A program made the position numbers and the translations under genes. The notes below the pieces were generated by a model. The model was not told the DNA's origin. It made no database searches and saw nothing but the letters and a program-made list of their open reading frames with translations. Below, one piece after another: positions 38,068 to 47,129 of a stretch of DNA of 64,000 nucleotides. Within the stretch, counting starts at the first letter, position 1. The number at the start of each line of letters is the position of its first letter. The stretch is taken from positions 2,728,001-2,792,000 of the forward strand of contig CP048715.1 in NCBI GenBank assembly GCA_022641835.1, given 5' to 3'. The DNA comes from Petasospora fabianii (taxonomy: Eukaryota > Ascomycota > Saccharomycetes > Phaffomycetales > Wickerhamomycetaceae).

Positions 38068-39621
38068 ATGATCAGATCAACGCTATCAGGCTCTTCTTTC
38101 AAGAGAGTCTCCATCACTTCAGTGAGAAACATAGCTGGAACGACAAGACGAAAACTAGCAGATCAAGCGTCCCGCTCCACTGCATCATCCCCACACTCAT
38201 CCAACCCAGCACTATCCTTCCCATGTCTCGATAAGCTTCAAGAGAAAACTCATCTTCTACAAACATCGCAGACTCTTCACTTTGGACTTGAAGATGAACT
38301 CGATGACACATCACTTCGCACCAATGAACTCCCAGAGCCAGTTTACTCCCGTGTTCAATCGGGCTTTGAGACCTTCAAATCACCCGAGCCACTTTTTCTA
38401 GACTATGGTGGATTCCTTCCAGAGTACCAAATTGCCTACGAACAGTGGGGTACATTAAATGCTGACAAGTCCAATGCCATTCTCCTACATACGGGTCTCT
38501 CTGCTTCCTCTCATGCCAAATCACAACCTCAGAATGAAAAGCCAGGTTGGTGGGAGAAGTTCATTGGCCCAGGTAAGCCATTGGACACCAACAAGTACTT
38601 TGTTGTCTGTACTAATGTGATTGGTGGTTGTTATGGATCAACTGGTCCTTCTTCGGTCGACCCAGCAGATGGTGGTAGATACGCCACCCGCTTTCCGATC
38701 TTGTCCATTGGTGATATGGTCCGTGCTCAAGAACGACTCATGAGAGTCCAATTTGGCGTTACGAAGCTGTACGCCTCCGTTGGTTCATCCATGGGTGGTA
38801 TGCAGTCCCTGGCCTATGCCCATGAATTCCCAGATGCCGTTCAAAAGGTTGTGAGTATCTCTGGCTGTGCCAGATCTCACCCATACTCTATCGCTATGCG
38901 TCACACTCAGAGACAGGTGCTCATGAGTGATCCAAACTGGAAGAGAGGCTTCTACTACGACTCTGTGCCCCCACATGTTGGTATGAAGCTCGCTCGTGAG
39001 ATTGCTACTGTCACATACAGATCTGGACCTGAATGGGAAATGAGATTTGGAAGAGAGAGAGCCAACCCTACCAAGTCTCCGGCTCTGTGTCCGGACTTCT
39101 TGGTTGAGACATACCTTGACCATCAGGGCAACAAGTTCTCCTTGGAGTACGATCCAAACTCTTTGTTATACGTCTCCAAGGCCATGGACTTGTTTGATCT
39201 GGGCCATTCCAACAGAGCGCTAGCCAAGGAAAAGAGAGCTGCTACCGAGACTGCTTACACCAACGGTGAATATGACTCCTTCATGAATGGTGAAGTCTGT
39301 TCCGTCCCAATTACCGAGGTCAAGACTATTAAGAGAAGAACCAAAACAAGGGAACAGGAAGAAGAAGACCTTTTAACCGGTATGGCGCCAATTGCTGACA
39401 AGGAAGTCCTCGTGATTGGTGTCAAATCAGACATCTTGTTCCCACACTGGCAGCAACAGGAAATCGCCAACAAGCTGAGAGCCGGTAACACTAAGTTCCA
39501 TAACGGTGATGGCTCCAACATTCAACATATTGAGCTGAGTGAGGAGGTTAGTTTGTATGGTCACGATACTTTCCTCTTAGATCTTGAGCACGTCGGCGGT
39601 GCCATCGAACAGTTCTTGTGA
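38068..39621 (+). CDS. Mitochondrial serine/homoserine O-acyltransferase (MET2/Cys2 family)
   Basis: The 517-residue alpha/beta hydrolase-fold acyltransferase has the nucleophile elbow [13 protein letters not shown], the QWGTLN oxyanion segment and the C-terminal acid/His pair (GVKSDILFP, then YGHDTFLLD). Met2 of S. cerevisiae has GGSMGG. Here the GSSMGG, DILFP and long form with a Ser/Arg-rich presequence ([20 protein letters not shown]) resemble the fungal Cys2/CysA group. That group acylates serine in mitochondria for cysteine synthesis by the O-acylserine route. I therefore favour serine O-acetyl/succinyltransferase, with homoserine O-acetyltransferase as the alternative. CACGTG and CTGTGGC sites lie upstream, as for sulfur genes. 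Confidence 0.78.
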   Translation: MIRSTLSGSSFKRVSITSVRNIAGTTRRKLADQASRSTASSPHSSNPALSFPCLDKLQEKTHLLQTSQTLHFGLEDELDDTSLRTNELPEPVYSRVQSGFETFKSPEPLFLDYGGFLPEYQIAYEQWGTLNADKSNAILLHTGLSASSHAKSQPQNEKPGWWEKFIGPGKPLDTNKYFVVCTNVIGGCYGSTGPSSVDPADGGRYATRFPILSIGDMVRAQERLMRVQFGVTKLYASVGSSMGGMQSLAYAHEFPDAVQKVVSISGCARSHPYSIAMRHTQRQVLMSDPNWKRGFYYDSVPPHVGMKLAREIATVTYRSGPEWEMRFGRERANPTKSPALCPDFLVETYLDHQGNKFSLEYDPNSLLYVSKAMDLFDLGHSNRALAKEKRAATETAYTNGEYDSFMNGEVCSVPITEVKTIKRRTKTREQEEEDLLTGMAPIADKEVLVIGVKSDILFPHWQQQEIANKLRAGNTKFHNGDGSNIQHIELSEEVSLYGHDTFLLDLEHVGGAIEQFL

Positions 39622-39700
39622 AAATCGATATTTAGAATTTGGGCTAAGCCTCATGTACATGGTTTATCACATTCTTCTGAATTTGTAGGTACTATGAACT

Positions 39701-40749
39701 TCACATGCTTCTCACGACACTTTCAAGCCTGCGCTGTAGCGTTTTGATATCACCCTTCAACACCCTCGCTATTCGAGCACATTCTGTCTCTGAGAACCCA
39801 TTCTCCACACTGCAGGATACAACGTCATCAATATCACATTTCATAACAACATTTGCAACAGCATCCCCAATCTCAAGTGTGAATTTCAGGTTGTCCATAG
39901 CGATATCTTTTTGCAACATCTTAACGTGCTTCCTCATCTCTTTCTTGATCTTATCTAGATACTGGTGTTTGAGCGACGTCTTATTCAGGATATTTCTCAC
40001 CGTTTTCAAAAACTTGAGCAACTGAGTATCTTCCAGACCGTCATATTCCGTAGCGAGCTCATGAACCTGCACGAACGCTGGTACGGTGTGATGGAGGATC
40101 CTCCACTTCTCCGTCTTGCTGTTTTTTTCGAGGAGGAAGTAGTGTGCTGTTTCAAAATACAGGTCGAGCTCGTTAAAAACTTCGATTCTTACACCTAGGA
40201 GTTCTGGGGGAGTTTTGAGATGAGCACTTGATGGATTGTGGGCAGGGAAAGCAGTTATACCGATCATACGGTAGACGTTCTCGAGGAGGACATTATTGAT
40301 CTTCTCACTGTGATCCACGACACTGCTAGCGGAGGCTGTCTTTGCCTTCTTTGGTTGCTGGAAATATTTGGAGATACTTTCATCGAAGAACTCGTGCTTG
40401 ATTGGGTCGGGCTCCACATAATCTTCTTCGATGCGGCGCTTTCTTCGCAGATCCCGCTCAGCCTGTGCCGATGTGCTTGGTTCTGGTGACTTTTCAGATA
40501 GCCGTGTCTTCTTTGGTGGTGATTTGTTCGGTGTATGGAGCAGTTTCAATAGCTGGTCATATGACCTGCCAACAGGTCGTTTCTTTCGAGCCTTCTCTAT
40601 CTGTTTCATGAGGTCGGCTTTCTTTTGTTGAAGCTCTGCGACTGTGGGGATGGGGTTAGTAACTCTTCACGCCGGGAAGATGCGAGGAGGAACGTACTTT
40701 CATGCTCCAAGGATTGCTGATCTTGTTGAAGGCCTTCGATTCTGGACAT
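39701..40749 (-). CDS. MCM21: Kinetochore COMA subunit Mcm21/CENP-O, spliced
   Basis: Exon 1 is 40698-40749, the intron 40642-40697 (56 nt: donor GTACGT, branch TACTAAC at 40655-40661, acceptor CCACAG), and exon 2 is 39701-40641. The product has 330 residues. The spliced N-terminus MSRIEGLQQDQQSLEHEIAE continues as a coiled coil into LQQKKADLMKQIEKARKK. A disordered middle follows, then the RWD-type CENP-O region starting ENVYRMIGITAFPAHNP with ELLGVRIEVFNELDLYFETA. Mcm21 with Ctf19, Okp1 and Ame1 forms the inner-kinetochore COMA complex. Without the intron the frame would start inside the coil at 40609. An ACGCGT site is 76 bp upstream. Confidence 0.85.
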
Positions 40750-40824
40750 TGAAGACCTGCAGTGGTGCCTTGTTGTGGCGTGTGGATGGTCCTATGGTTG
40801 AAACACGTTATGGTTTCCGGTGCA

Positions 40825-40830
40825 ACGCGT
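40825..40830. promoter_or_regulatory. ACGCGT (MCB) upstream of MCM21
   Basis: AACGCGTCGC context, 76 bp upstream of the spliced MCM21 start; the same AACGCGTCGC decamer occurs at the RGD2 promoter site. Confidence 0.45.
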
Positions 40831-41007
40831 CGCCTTTGTTTTGGGTACGATATTTCGCGACACTCCACCATCAACACCTCTTCTCTTCTCAATGGCTTTG
40901 ACTACGCCGATACCAAATGATTCGAACTTGACAGCTCAGAGTTCTTTTGTATGCCTGGTGAGTCACGAGCTACATGTGCTTAATTTACAATTTGTAACCC
41001 AATTTAT

Positions 41008-42171
41008 TCAGACCTTAAACAGGCCTCTCTCCTTATTTCTCTTCTTCAACGGACTGATACCACCTAGTGTATCCATTAACTTTACCCTCTTCAATGGACT
41101 GAACTTCAAGTTTTCCTCTTCAACATCCTCCTCAGCGATTGGCTTCGTACCGATTTTCTTCTTTCGCTTCTTGGTGCCACCGGTTGTGGTGGTGTCAGCA
41201 GCTGCCAATGGCGTTTCTGCACCTTTCGTCACTGGCTTCTTTACAGCGTTACCAAAGAAGTCATCATCCTCATCATCGTCAACGTCGAATAAGGAAGCCT
41301 TCTTCTGTTTTTGAGATCCGTTGACCGTGGTGGAGCCAGCTGCCTTGTCCGGGGATATTAGGTTCTTGAGGCCAGATGGTTTGACAGGGTTTGTGTTGGA
41401 CAATTTGAGTGGTGAGCGAGGCTTTGTAGCTTCTGGAGTAGACTGCGATAGTATTGGCTTCGATACAGGTGTAGATGAATCCATCTGGCCATGAAGAGGT
41501 AGCTGTGCGAGGGACGAGGAAGATCCATGAGACTTTGCCGGGGTGGTCTGGCGTCTCTTGGTGAGGAATGGAGACACGGAGAAATTTGATACCAGTGGCT
41601 TCTTCATACCAAGCTTCTCATGGGACGCCGGTGTAGAAGTAACCTTGACTGGAGACAGTAGTGTGTTCGACGTTGGCTTGATAGGGGAACGAGCTCTTTC
41701 CTTCTCCTTCAATGACTTGATGTTTTGCTTCGCTAGTCCCACCTTGTTCTCAAGGGCCGTCTTCATTGTAACCAGCTCCTGGATCTTTTTGTTGGTCTCA
41801 TTCTTAGACGTGGATAATTGCGTTGTCAACTTTTGGACCTGGTTCTTGAGTGTCATGTTCTCCTTTTCAAGCGTACGTTGGTTTGATGCCTTCTTCTTCC
41901 ATGTCTCCAGCTCGTTGTTCAAAAGACCGACCCTGCTCTCTAAGAGCTTCTTCTCGTGTTGAATCTTGGACATATCCTGTTTCATCGTGGACTTGTCAGC
42001 ATGATCCTCCTTGCTTTTTGATTCGAGCATCGTCTGTTGTGTGAGGATGGTGCGGAGAAGCGTGGCCGTCTGAACAAGGGAGCGGCGCTCCTGCTCTTGC
42101 TGAACCACCTCTTCGATGGCGTGTTTCGAGTGTACATACACAAGGAACTGAAGACCAACGTCTGAATCCAT
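41008..42171 (-). CDS. Coiled-coil, SP-rich nuclear protein, possibly Lrs4/monopolin-like
   Basis: The 387-residue protein starts MDSDVGLQFLVYVHSKHAIE, with a long coiled coil over roughly residues 15-165. A basic Ser/Pro-rich region with many TP and SP sites (for example SPIKPTSNTLLSPVKV) follows, then an acidic patch DVDDDEDDDFF, the NLS-like KKRKKKIGTKP and the tail ISPLKKRNKERGLFKV. Coiled-coil N-terminus, CDK sites and basic tail recall the monopolin subunit Lrs4 (S. pombe Mde4), but there is no sequence match I can call. It lies beside MCM21, and both have ACGCGT upstream. The open frame upstream of 42171 has no ATG. Confidence 0.6.
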   Translation of the reverse strand: MDSDVGLQFLVYVHSKHAIEEVVQQEQERRSLVQTATLLRTILTQQTMLESKSKEDHADKSTMKQDMSKIQHEKKLLESRVGLLNNELETWKKKASNQRTLEKENMTLKNQVQKLTTQLSTSKNETNKKIQELVTMKTALENKVGLAKQNIKSLKEKERARSPIKPTSNTLLSPVKVTSTPASHEKLGMKKPLVSNFSVSPFLTKRRQTTPAKSHGSSSSLAQLPLHGQMDSSTPVSKPILSQSTPEATKPRSPLKLSNTNPVKPSGLKNLISPDKAAGSTTVNGSQKQKKASLFDVDDDEDDDFFGNAVKKPVTKGAETPLAAADTTTTGGTKKRKKKIGTKPIAEEDVEEENLKFSPLKRVKLMDTLGGISPLKKRNKERGLFKV

Positions 42172-42320
42172 GGCTGTACTGCTTGCTTGTTGTCTTTGCA
42201 AGCGAGCAAGAGGATTGAAGAACTCAGTGTTGTTGTTCTGTTTTGATCTGGTCGCGAAAAGTAAACACGTGTGGCGCTTACCAGGTCGGAAGAGTCTCAA
42301 GATCCGGACCAGGCGCCCAA

Positions 42321-42326
42321 ACGCGT
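42321..42326. promoter_or_regulatory. ACGCGT between coiled-coil gene and OST3/6
   Basis: AACGCGTT, 150 bp upstream of the coiled-coil gene start and 90 bp upstream of the OST3/6 start. Confidence 0.35.
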
Positions 42327-42415
42327 TGGATAGGAACTCAATGTCAGCTACAGCCAATGGCTTATCACACGAACGGACCAGAGGACACTCACTTTACACA
42401 CAACAACCCTTCCTA

Positions 42416-43378
42416 ATGAGGCCACTGACAACGGTGCTGTCATTTTTCCTGCTGGTTACACGCGTGCTGGGCGCTATCTCGGCCGAGCAGCTTCTTGAGC
42501 TCCAAAGCGATGATGGGGTGATACGTATCACAGATGAGAACTTTATGCATCTACTTAACGGCCCTCGTGAATACTACGTCTCCATTCTCTTCACAGCATT
42601 GAGTCCCGAGATTAATTGTGATGTTTGCGGGAAGTTTGAACCAGTTTATGGCCGAATTGCGCGCTCATACCAGAAATCAAACCCTGGTAAGAATGCAGTG
42701 TTCTTCCTCGAGGCTGATTTTTCACAGAACCAGAAGGCATACAATGCTCTCCAAATGACACAGGTTCCTAGAGTATGGCTTTTCCCACCAAGTGAGTTGG
42801 TAAATTACAATGTATCAAGTCCGCACTTTCCATACAAGATTGGCGATAAGGCTCTGTCAGACCCTCTCGACTTTGCCAACTTCATCAGTCAGACCGTTAG
42901 TGTTAACATCGTCGTCCAAGACGAGTTCGATCCATACGTATTCTTACAGTATTTTGCGGGTACTTTCGTCTTTGTGCTGATCCTGAAAAAGAAGGTGCTT
43001 GCCCGTCTGGCTAGGGGAGCAATCTTCCGTATTCTCTCAGTAGTGTCCATCTGCATCTTGACTGGAGGTTACATGTTTACCGTGATTAGAGGTGTACCGC
43101 TCATTGCCAAGAACGACAAGGGTGAGATCATGCATTTCAGTGGTGGTGCTCATTGGCAGTTTGGATTGGAGACTTTCATCATTGCCGGTATGTACCTGCT
43201 CTTTGTTGTCTTGATGAATATTCTTTGCATCAGGCTGCCAAGCATTGACGATCCAAGGGTGAGAAACTTCGGTGTTATCTTTGCTTCATTTGCTGTCTTT
43301 TGGCTCTTCAATCAGCTAACAAAGATTTACCTCGTAAAAGACCCAGGGTACCCATATGGACTAACGAATTATATCTAA
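42416..43378 (+). CDS. OST6: Oligosaccharyltransferase thioredoxin subunit Ost3/Ost6
   Basis: The 320-residue ER membrane protein has a signal peptide (MRPLTTVLSFFLLVTRVLGA) and a luminal thioredoxin-like domain with the redox CxxC at C68-C71 (NCDVCGKFEPVYG). Four membrane spans follow (about 180-200, 213-233, 260-280 and 292-310), with GGAHWQFGLETFIIAGMYLL in the loop and the ending YGLTNYI. It holds acceptor loops near the catalytic Stt3 during N-glycosylation. The frame extends 82 codons upstream over the neighbouring gene's 5' end; the ATG at 42416 starts the signal peptide. Named OST6 because its S. cerevisiae neighbours (YML018C, YML020W) also occur here; OST3 is equally possible by sequence. 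Confidence 0.88.
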   Translation: MRPLTTVLSFFLLVTRVLGAISAEQLLELQSDDGVIRITDENFMHLLNGPREYYVSILFTALSPEINCDVCGKFEPVYGRIARSYQKSNPGKNAVFFLEADFSQNQKAYNALQMTQVPRVWLFPPSELVNYNVSSPHFPYKIGDKALSDPLDFANFISQTVSVNIVVQDEFDPYVFLQYFAGTFVFVLILKKKVLARLARGAIFRILSVVSICILTGGYMFTVIRGVPLIAKNDKGEIMHFSGGAHWQFGLETFIIAGMYLLFVVLMNILCIRLPSIDDPRVRNFGVIFASFAVFWLFNQLTKIYLVKDPGYPYGLTNYI

Positions 43379-43446
43379 TATCGCTTGGTGTAATATAGAA
43401 TCACGCATCTATCGTAACGTTCGTAATATTCGTAAGAGACATGGCC

Positions 43447-44058
43447 TCATTCCCCATAAAGGACCCTATTTACTTCCCCAATCCTGAGGTCATAAACACC
43501 ATTTGTGTCTCTCCATCCATACTTGTTTACATCTGGTTCAATGACAGCATCTTCATCCACAATCGCATTCAAGGCATCCATCTGAATAGTCTCAATTTCG
43601 ATGTTCCACAATTGCAGAGCCACATAAGTGTACAGCATCGCCATCAACACCAGACTACTTATGCTTAAGCTCCACCAGCGGGATGGGTAATAGTAGATTC
43701 CGGCAGCATTGAGCCATGTCTTGGGTGTGAGTGTCCAAGCCAGCCATACAAGGTGAATCAGGGACACGAGGATGTATGTTCCGTATCCTTTGTACTCCGT
43801 CAGTGGGGTGATGGAGGACACGGTAGCGTCTGATTCTCGGGCAAGGATATCTGTGAGTTTATAGTGTGGTTGTGGAGATGTCTTTCGTTGAATAATGTCC
43901 TCATACTCGAAAAGACGGGAGCCACGAGTCGCTGATGTTGGAGAGAGAAGGCGTGAGGGGATTGGCGTCGCTGGGCTCGGTGTGGTGTTGAGCGAGGGCA
44001 GCGATGGGGTGGAGTGAGAGGGCTGAAGAGACAAATCCTCCCTTAGTTTTTTGTGCAT
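43447..44058 (-). CDS. GPI19: GPI-GlcNAc transferase subunit Gpi19/PIG-P
   Basis: The 203-residue protein has a disordered Ser/Pro-rich N-terminus and then the PIG-P domain. EYKGYGTYILVSLIHLVWLA is span 1, TWLNAAGIYYYPSRWWSLSI is the family signature, and VLMAMLYTYVALQLWNIEI is span 2. Gpi19 is part of the ER complex that adds GlcNAc to phosphatidylinositol, the first step of GPI anchor synthesis. It is longer than S. cerevisiae Gpi19 (140) because of the N-terminal extension. Confidence 0.88.
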   Translation of the reverse strand: MHKKLREDLSLQPSHSTPSLPSLNTTPSPATPIPSRLLSPTSATRGSRLFEYEDIIQRKTSPQPHYKLTDILARESDATVSSITPLTEYKGYGTYILVSLIHLVWLAWTLTPKTWLNAAGIYYYPSRWWSLSISSLVLMAMLYTYVALQLWNIEIETIQMDALNAIVDEDAVIEPDVNKYGWRDTNGVYDLRIGEVNRVLYGE

Positions 44059-44366
44059 GGTTTTTTAACAGTATTTGAGTTTGTTATGAAGAGATCTGAG
44101 ATGGAGCAGAAACTGTCTTCTGGGAAAAGTGACGATGAGCACCAACGCGAGTTGGAGCTGCGCTTGTTCGCGCCTCGGACCGACATCACAAACGGCACAG
44201 CAGACTTTTGCAATTTAAACCTACAGGGGTAACGGTGTACGTAAACTCGTAACTTTCATGTCTATCCAATATATAAGTTCAGATGCAGGATATTAAAACT
44301 CTATGTGTTGAAACGTTAAAATGGGTATGGGTCGTGCTTGTGTAAAATAAAAGTGTGGGCCATCCA

Positions 44367-45422
44367 TCACTCGACATGTCTGTCATTCTCTTCATCTCTG
44401 TTGATAACGAAGAAGGAGACACAGATCATGGCTGCGGCAACAATGTACACCAGTGTGATCTTCTCACCCTTGAAGATGATGTCACCTACCATTGCGAACG
44501 GAATTGTGGTTGAAAGACCAACGGTTACCGTCAAGGGAGAAGTGAGGAGCATGGCCTTGACCCAGCAAAAGTCCGAGACAAACGTGATAAGGCAGTTCAC
44601 AATAATTACCATGATGACAAATGAGCCGCTGGGCAGCTCAAATTTCTCAACTCCAAGGTAGTCAAAAACGATCAGCGATGGCCAGAGAAGAATAAGGTTG
44701 AAAACACCGACAAACCCAAAAAAGACCTTCATGTTGACGCGTGCTTCGTCTCTGATCTTGTACTTCAGAAGTGTCGTGTAGACACCGTACAGTAGGGCTC
44801 CAAGTAGCGCCAAGGTGTTGCCAATGAAGATGCTGAGCTTCGTGCGTTGCAGGTCTTCAGAAACCTGATCACCATCCGCCTTGGTGATTAGTATCACCCC
44901 CACGAAGGAGAGCACGAGGCCGACGACTTTGACATGGTTGAACTTCTCCGTCTTGGCCAACGCGCCCACGACCAGCGTGAAGAATGACGAGGTGGAGGAG
45001 AGGATAGTTTGAGATCCGACACTGGTGTAGCTAAGACTCGCATTGGTGGCGAGGTTTGCAAGATACCAGATGACACAAAACTGCGCACTGAGCTTGATAG
45101 TTTCCATGAGCGACAATTTCTGGTTCTGCTCCTCGTTCAGGAGGATCTCCTCATCGGATGAATTGCTGAGGAACTCTTCCTCAACTTCCTTGTACTCCAA
45201 CTTCCCACTCTCACGGTAATGTGTCCATAGCTTTCGCACATAGGGCGTTAGGTAGAACATGAATGTGGCTGTGTTGATGTATGTGAGGAAGAAAGGCTTG
45301 CGGTATAGATCCTTTTCAAAGAGATCGTTGACGAGGAATGAAGATAAGACCCATGATAGCACCACCACCCCTAACATGATGAGCCCAAGTGTCCATCTTT
45401 TTCGTCTGCTTGTCTGGTCCAT
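44367..45422 (-). CDS. YML018C: DMT-superfamily transporter, YML018C/SLC35F5-like
   Basis: The 351-residue protein has about ten membrane spans in the drug/metabolite transporter fold. The segments QFCVIWYLANLATNASLSYT, SVGSQTILSSTSSFFTLVVG and KVVGLVLSFVGVILITKAD are the conserved core of the YML018C/THI74/SLC35F5 group. An acidic cytosolic loop (EVEEEFLSNSSDEEILLNEE) lies between spans 2 and 3. The yeast member localises to the vacuole membrane; the substrate is not established. The start at 45422 is a clear ATG. It neighbours OST6 in S. cerevisiae and is two genes from OST3/6 here. Confidence 0.85.
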   Translation of the reverse strand: MDQTSRRKRWTLGLIMLGVVVLSWVLSSFLVNDLFEKDLYRKPFFLTYINTATFMFYLTPYVRKLWTHYRESGKLEYKEVEEEFLSNSSDEEILLNEEQNQKLSLMETIKLSAQFCVIWYLANLATNASLSYTSVGSQTILSSTSSFFTLVVGALAKTEKFNHVKVVGLVLSFVGVILITKADGDQVSEDLQRTKLSIFIGNTLALLGALLYGVYTTLLKYKIRDEARVNMKVFFGFVGVFNLILLWPSLIVFDYLGVEKFELPSGSFVIMVIIVNCLITFVSDFCWVKAMLLTSPLTVTVGLSTTIPFAMVGDIIFKGEKITLVYIVAAAMICVSFFVINRDEENDRHVE

Positions 45423-45776
45423 GATGGATGAATGAATTAGAATGGGTCGTCACTTGTAAGACCAGGGCAGCGAAAAGCTCGTGTGATGGTCTCCCATTTT
45501 CCTGTCAAGTTGTTTTGATAACGAAATTTTACAAATTATGCGGCCCGGAAAATTTCAAGTCACGTGATCTCGCGTTCCAAGTTCAAAGCCACATTTTTTT
45601 GACTCTGGCCCAAGAAAGGTGTCATCTCCGGGGCAACGCGCGGCTCGCAGCTCCACACTTCCGTTTTCGCTTTCGGATATAAATATATCTATAACACCTC
45701 AGTAGTGCGGTCTTTCTTCTCAATGGGAGACCTCAGCATACAAGGAAGTGTAGAATAAATATTCGGTGACCATGCC
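45423..45776. other. Divergent promoter region
   Basis: 354 bp between the transporter and the PPxY membrane-protein gene. A CACGTGATC E-box lies at 45561, about 140 bp upstream of the transporter. An ATAAATATAT sequence near 45680 could serve as a TATA element for the plus-strand gene. No gene seen. Confidence 0.35.
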
Positions 45777-47030
45777 ATGTTACCAACTCAATCCCATTTT
45801 TTGCTCGTAGCCCTAGTCGTCATGTCTGAAGCTCCATCATATCCAAACTTCGCTGATCCGTTACAGGACAGCTCTACAGAGCCATCTCCACCTTTGGCAC
45901 GACTGGACCCACAGGACCCTGTACCTGTTCTCCCCGTCCCTCTGAGGCCACCGAGCTATCACTCTGATGACAACTCGGCCACTAACGTCGGCGAAGAGCC
46001 AACACCCGAGTACTTTTCAGAGCAGGAAGAGCACCTAACAGCACCAGCACCGACGTACACAAGGGTCAGGAAGAATGATGAGGAATGCATTCTTGGAGGT
46101 TACAATGAATACATAGAGGAATACCCAGTGATACGACAAAGGAATCATCCTTCTTCGAGAAGACGTCGGGTTCTCGCTATTGATGAGCCCTCCTGGTACA
46201 ATGCTGGTATCTTGATTGTATATACCCTCTTCATTGCCCTGGCAGTCTACTTCATTTCCACTTCAATTACCATACTCAACATCAGTTGTGTTTCAAAGCG
46301 CCTCTCCTCCCCATATATTCTTGAGCTCAACAATGTCCACGCAAACCTTTCCTCCTTTGACCTGCCACAACGAAGACTCAATATGACAAAGATCAACTTT
46401 GCAGCCACTGAGCACATAGGAATCCCTGATTATATTCGCTTTGGCCTTTCAGAATACTGTACAGACGACGACCCACATTACGAGTCAGCCAAGTGTCACA
46501 ACTATAGAGACCTCAATGGGAACTTGGGTACAATCCCCTACATATATTCCAGGCTCATTCACGAGGCCACAGGACGTAATGTGAAACCTTCCAGTATTAC
46601 CCTCCCACGTTTAGCAGACCTCAACTCCGCCATCAGCCACAGACTCCTAGCAGGATGGATGGTTGTGATGTTCATGGTGCTTCATGCAATCGCAGTCCCT
46701 GGGATCGTCATCATCGCCACGGCAACTAAGGACTTTGTATTTGTGCTCAAGTGTCAAGCGGTGTATTCACTCGCGTCTTATCCCTTTGCATGGGCTGGCT
46801 TATATCACCTCAACAGGTGTATCTTCCTTGTCCAAAACTCCTTTTTGAAATCATACAGCACATACGGGATCACAGTCAAAGGTGGAGATGACTTTATCAA
46901 CTTCTGTATCTCCTACATTGTAATTGATGGTGCGATAATCATGGTTGGAGCGCTTAGCTGCTTTTATCAGATGTTATATAAAACAACATCGTGCGCTATG
47001 ACGGAAAACCATGCATCGCACAGTAATTAG
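45777..47030 (+). CDS. Unrecognised four-span membrane protein with PPxY motif
   Basis: The 417-residue protein has a cytosolic-looking Pro-rich N-terminal 138 residues. These include PPSY at 58-61 (a PPxY ligand for Rsp5 WW domains) and an Arg patch SSRRRR near 126-131. Membrane spans lie at about 142-165, 292-315, 325-348 and 373-398. The 125-residue loop between spans 1 and 2 carries three N-glycosylation sequons (NIS, NLS, NMT) and cysteines at 171, 228 and 240, so it is probably extracytosolic. The topology recalls Sur7/PalI-type proteins but with the long tail at the N-terminus; I cannot name a family. Met16 is an alternative start. Confidence 0.65.
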   Translation: MLPTQSHFLLVALVVMSEAPSYPNFADPLQDSSTEPSPPLARLDPQDPVPVLPVPLRPPSYHSDDNSATNVGEEPTPEYFSEQEEHLTAPAPTYTRVRKNDEECILGGYNEYIEEYPVIRQRNHPSSRRRRVLAIDEPSWYNAGILIVYTLFIALAVYFISTSITILNISCVSKRLSSPYILELNNVHANLSSFDLPQRRLNMTKINFAATEHIGIPDYIRFGLSEYCTDDDPHYESAKCHNYRDLNGNLGTIPYIYSRLIHEATGRNVKPSSITLPRLADLNSAISHRLLAGWMVVMFMVLHAIAVPGIVIIATATKDFVFVLKCQAVYSLASYPFAWAGLYHLNRCIFLVQNSFLKSYSTYGITVKGGDDFINFCISYIVIDGAIIMVGALSCFYQMLYKTTSCAMTENHASHSN

Positions 47031-47129
47031 TTGGTATTTCATCTGTATTCATCATAAGGCATTAAAATAAAGGACATAAACACATAACAATATCAAAACG
47101 GAGCAAAACCTCTGTAGAAATACATTGCT

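Noticed and set aside
40892-41060. Plus-strand short ATG frame MALTTPIPNDSNLTAQSSF with GTATGC or GTGAGT donors
   Set aside because: No consensus branch site, and any second exon would be antisense to the coiled-coil gene; the product is too short and unrecognised.
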